In this document: in pieces, positions 63,785 through 64,000 of the stretch
Layout of the letters: the number at the start of each line of letters is the position of its first letter
Position numbering within the stretch: the stretch's first letter is position 1
From: Cyclobacteriaceae bacterium
GTDB lineage: Bacteria; Bacteroidota; Bacteroidia; Cytophagales; Cyclobacteriaceae
Assembly (NCBI GenBank): GCA_016787755.1
Contig: JAEUUA010000014.1
Span: forward strand, 58,624 to 122,623
Length of the DNA stretch: 64,000 nucleotides
Direction of reading: 5' to 3'
Notes under the pieces: generated by a model
The model's input: the letters and a program-made list of their open reading frames with translations, nothing else
Told to the model about the DNA's origin: nothing
Database searches by the model: none
Position numbers and translations under genes: made by a program

Positions 63785-64000
63785 ATAAGAATCCGATATT
63801 TTTAATTCCTGAGAAACTGTCGAGTGTATTCTGTAAACTTGCCACTACCACGTCACTGTCCTTTAGCATTGCAATGTAGTTTACTGATAACTTCCAAAGT
63901 CGTAAATTTTTGAGGAAAACTTAAGGTAACGAAAGCAGAGGTGAACTATGTCACTGTCAAGGTTTCGGGCCTATACGTGGAACTAGTCCTCTGCTTTCTT
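63785..64000. other. Upstream of the amidohydrolase to the window edge
   Basis: No ORF. GAAAGCAGAGG (63931-63941) and CCTCTGCTTTC (63988-63998) form a perfect 11-base inverted repeat around 46 bases. CACTGTC occurs twice (about 63852 and 63952), as in the loop of site C. The region could be part of a further attC or a cassette leader; the expected cassette start complementary to site D's left arm was not found. Confidence 0.5.

Overview
The window looks like a piece of a Bacteroidota chromosome, probably Cytophagales. Two large secreted proteins end in type IX secretion sorting domains, clear promoters have the Bacteroidota form (TTG, about 20 bases, TAnnTTTG), and DUF2452, TMEM220 and CotH-type genes with TPR/cyclase proteins are typical of the group. 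No rRNA, tRNA or CRISPR was seen.

Layout. (1) 1-12.7 kb is a signalling block: the end of an nSTAND NTPase gene, a membrane protein, a TRAFs-binding/SLOG/pseudo-cyclase protein, a metallophosphatase, a TIR-like/TolB_N/TPR/HD fusion, and a convergent, overlapping TPR adenylate cyclase. (2) 12.9-19.8 kb encodes a 2,321-residue secreted subtilase-like protein with 14 copies of the peptide SRALVN inside a MBG-like region. (3) 20-37.5 kb is mostly housekeeping: a transketolase N-terminal half, Bcp peroxiredoxin, M23 and M48 peptidases, FAH hydrolase, DnaQ-like exonuclease, a degenerate Mpl-like protein, DnaB, EtfBA, a DUF151 nuclease and a nucleoside transporter. (4) 37.5-53.6 kb is an alpha-glucan locus: a T9SS amylase, two GH13 lipoproteins, GlgE, a TreS-maltokinase fusion, GlgB and a GH57/DUF3536 protein. 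This is the GlgE route (maltose, maltose-1-phosphate, linear glucan, branched glucan), but the TreS domain has Ser where the catalytic nucleophile Asp should be.

(5) From about 53.65 kb to the right edge the DNA changes character. All genes lie on the minus strand, several end just before an imperfect inverted repeat, and the first bases of each repeat are complementary to the start of the same segment. This is the layout of integron gene cassettes with attC sites. The array carries a HELGH metallopeptidase, a TIR/TolB_N/TPR gene with truncated TIR relatives, a BBE-type flavin oxidase, a VapC-type toxin-antitoxin pair and a Tat-exported amidohydrolase. A decayed IS3-family element sits inside one attC site and splits its arms. 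No integron integrase is present in the window; if there is one, the array orientation places it beyond the right edge.

The main points for a second look are the cassette array, the TreS domain without its nucleophile, the SRALVN arrays, and the TIR/HD/cyclase and nSTAND/SLOG/pseudo-cyclase genes. Some of the latter have TAnnTTTG boxes only 3-5 bases before ATG, which predicts leaderless transcripts.
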